Shown here piece by piece: positions 5,228-5,450 of a DNA stretch of 5,450 nucleotides. Both the position numbers and the translations under genes were made by a program. The notes beneath the pieces were generated by a model. That model was not told the origin of the DNA, did no database searches, and saw only the letters and a list, made by a program, of their open reading frames with translations. Position 1 is the first letter of the stretch, and each line of letters opens with the position of its first letter. The stretch is taken from the NCBI GenBank assembly GCA_049515175.1, contig JBEKUI010000287.1:1-5450 (forward strand), written 5' to 3'. The stretch comes from JACQNR01 sp049515175 (GTDB taxonomy: Bacteria; Acidobacteriota; Terriglobia; UBA7540).

Positions 5228-5257
5228 AGCCTAGCGCTCCCCACCGATGCAGGTCAA
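5228..5257 (-). promoter_or_regulatory. Weak candidate promoter of the secreted-protein gene
   Basis: On the minus strand, TTGACC (5257-5252, 5/6 to the -35 consensus) is followed after 18 bp by TAGGCT (5233-5228, 3/6 to the -10). It would give a leader of about 40 nt. The rest of 5183-5450 shows no gene I can support and no other clear regulatory site. Confidence 0.3.
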
Positions 5258-5450
5258 GGGCGTGGCGGTTCGCCCTTTCGCACACATCGCAAAGAACGCG
5301 CCCGTCAACCGACGGATATGCGCCACCCGCCCTTCGTTGCACTCAGGGTGACAACGCGGCCACGATCTAAAGTCACCGGTTGGCCACAGCATCAATTAAA
5401 AGCGGCGACGTCAGGTGATTTCGGGTAAGATGCTAATCACTTTCGGGGCT

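Noticed and set aside
5415..5447. GTGATT/AATCAC inverted repeat and two TTTCGGG direct copies at the right edge
   Set aside because: The matches are only 6-7 bp, and the window ends before any gene they might control can be seen.

Overview
The window (5,450 bp, GC-rich) looks like a stretch of bacterial chromosome. Gene content and style point to Acidobacteriota or a similar soil lineage. The clues are the receiver-PilZ protein, the DoxX and DUF2914 pair, an 'NAFQHGL' hypothetical protein of a type I associate with that phylum, and a degenerate DUF433/DUF5615 pair. This assignment comes from recognising protein families, not from a search. No rRNA, tRNA, CRISPR array or transposase gene was seen.

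Layout. From 193 to 912 (+) lies a response-regulator receiver fused to a PilZ domain, behind a TTGACA-type promoter. Facing it on the minus strand are a DoxX-family membrane protein (971-1363) and a small secreted DUF2914 protein (1475-1867). A compact regulatory and mobile region follows (1994-2167): a promoter-like box, a 10-bp hairpin, and a 118-bp interval bounded by perfect 19-bp inverted repeats. That interval reads best as a short non-autonomous insertion element flanked by a CTAG duplication, sitting in the leader of the next gene. That gene (2168-2938, +) is a very arginine-rich hypothetical protein whose C-terminus runs into 7-bp tandem repeats.

A VapBC-like toxin-antitoxin locus follows on the minus strand. 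The DUF433 antitoxin (3345-3578) is intact. The DUF5615 PIN-like toxin (2973-3345) starts by a TGATG overlap with the antitoxin stop but is frameshifted by what looks like one extra GTGC unit. Next come a hairpin and a clear intrinsic terminator (3731-3764) that ends a large secreted protein of unknown function (3782-5182, minus). The last 268 bases hold a weak promoter candidate for that gene and no gene I can support.

The genes do not form one pathway. They are four or five independent transcription units: c-di-GMP signalling, membrane and periplasmic proteins, a decaying toxin-antitoxin module, and two unknowns. The best leads are the frameshifted toxin beside an intact antitoxin and the small inverted-repeat element that appears to have split the leader of the 2168 gene. 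I did not find evidence for a wholly new multi-gene system.
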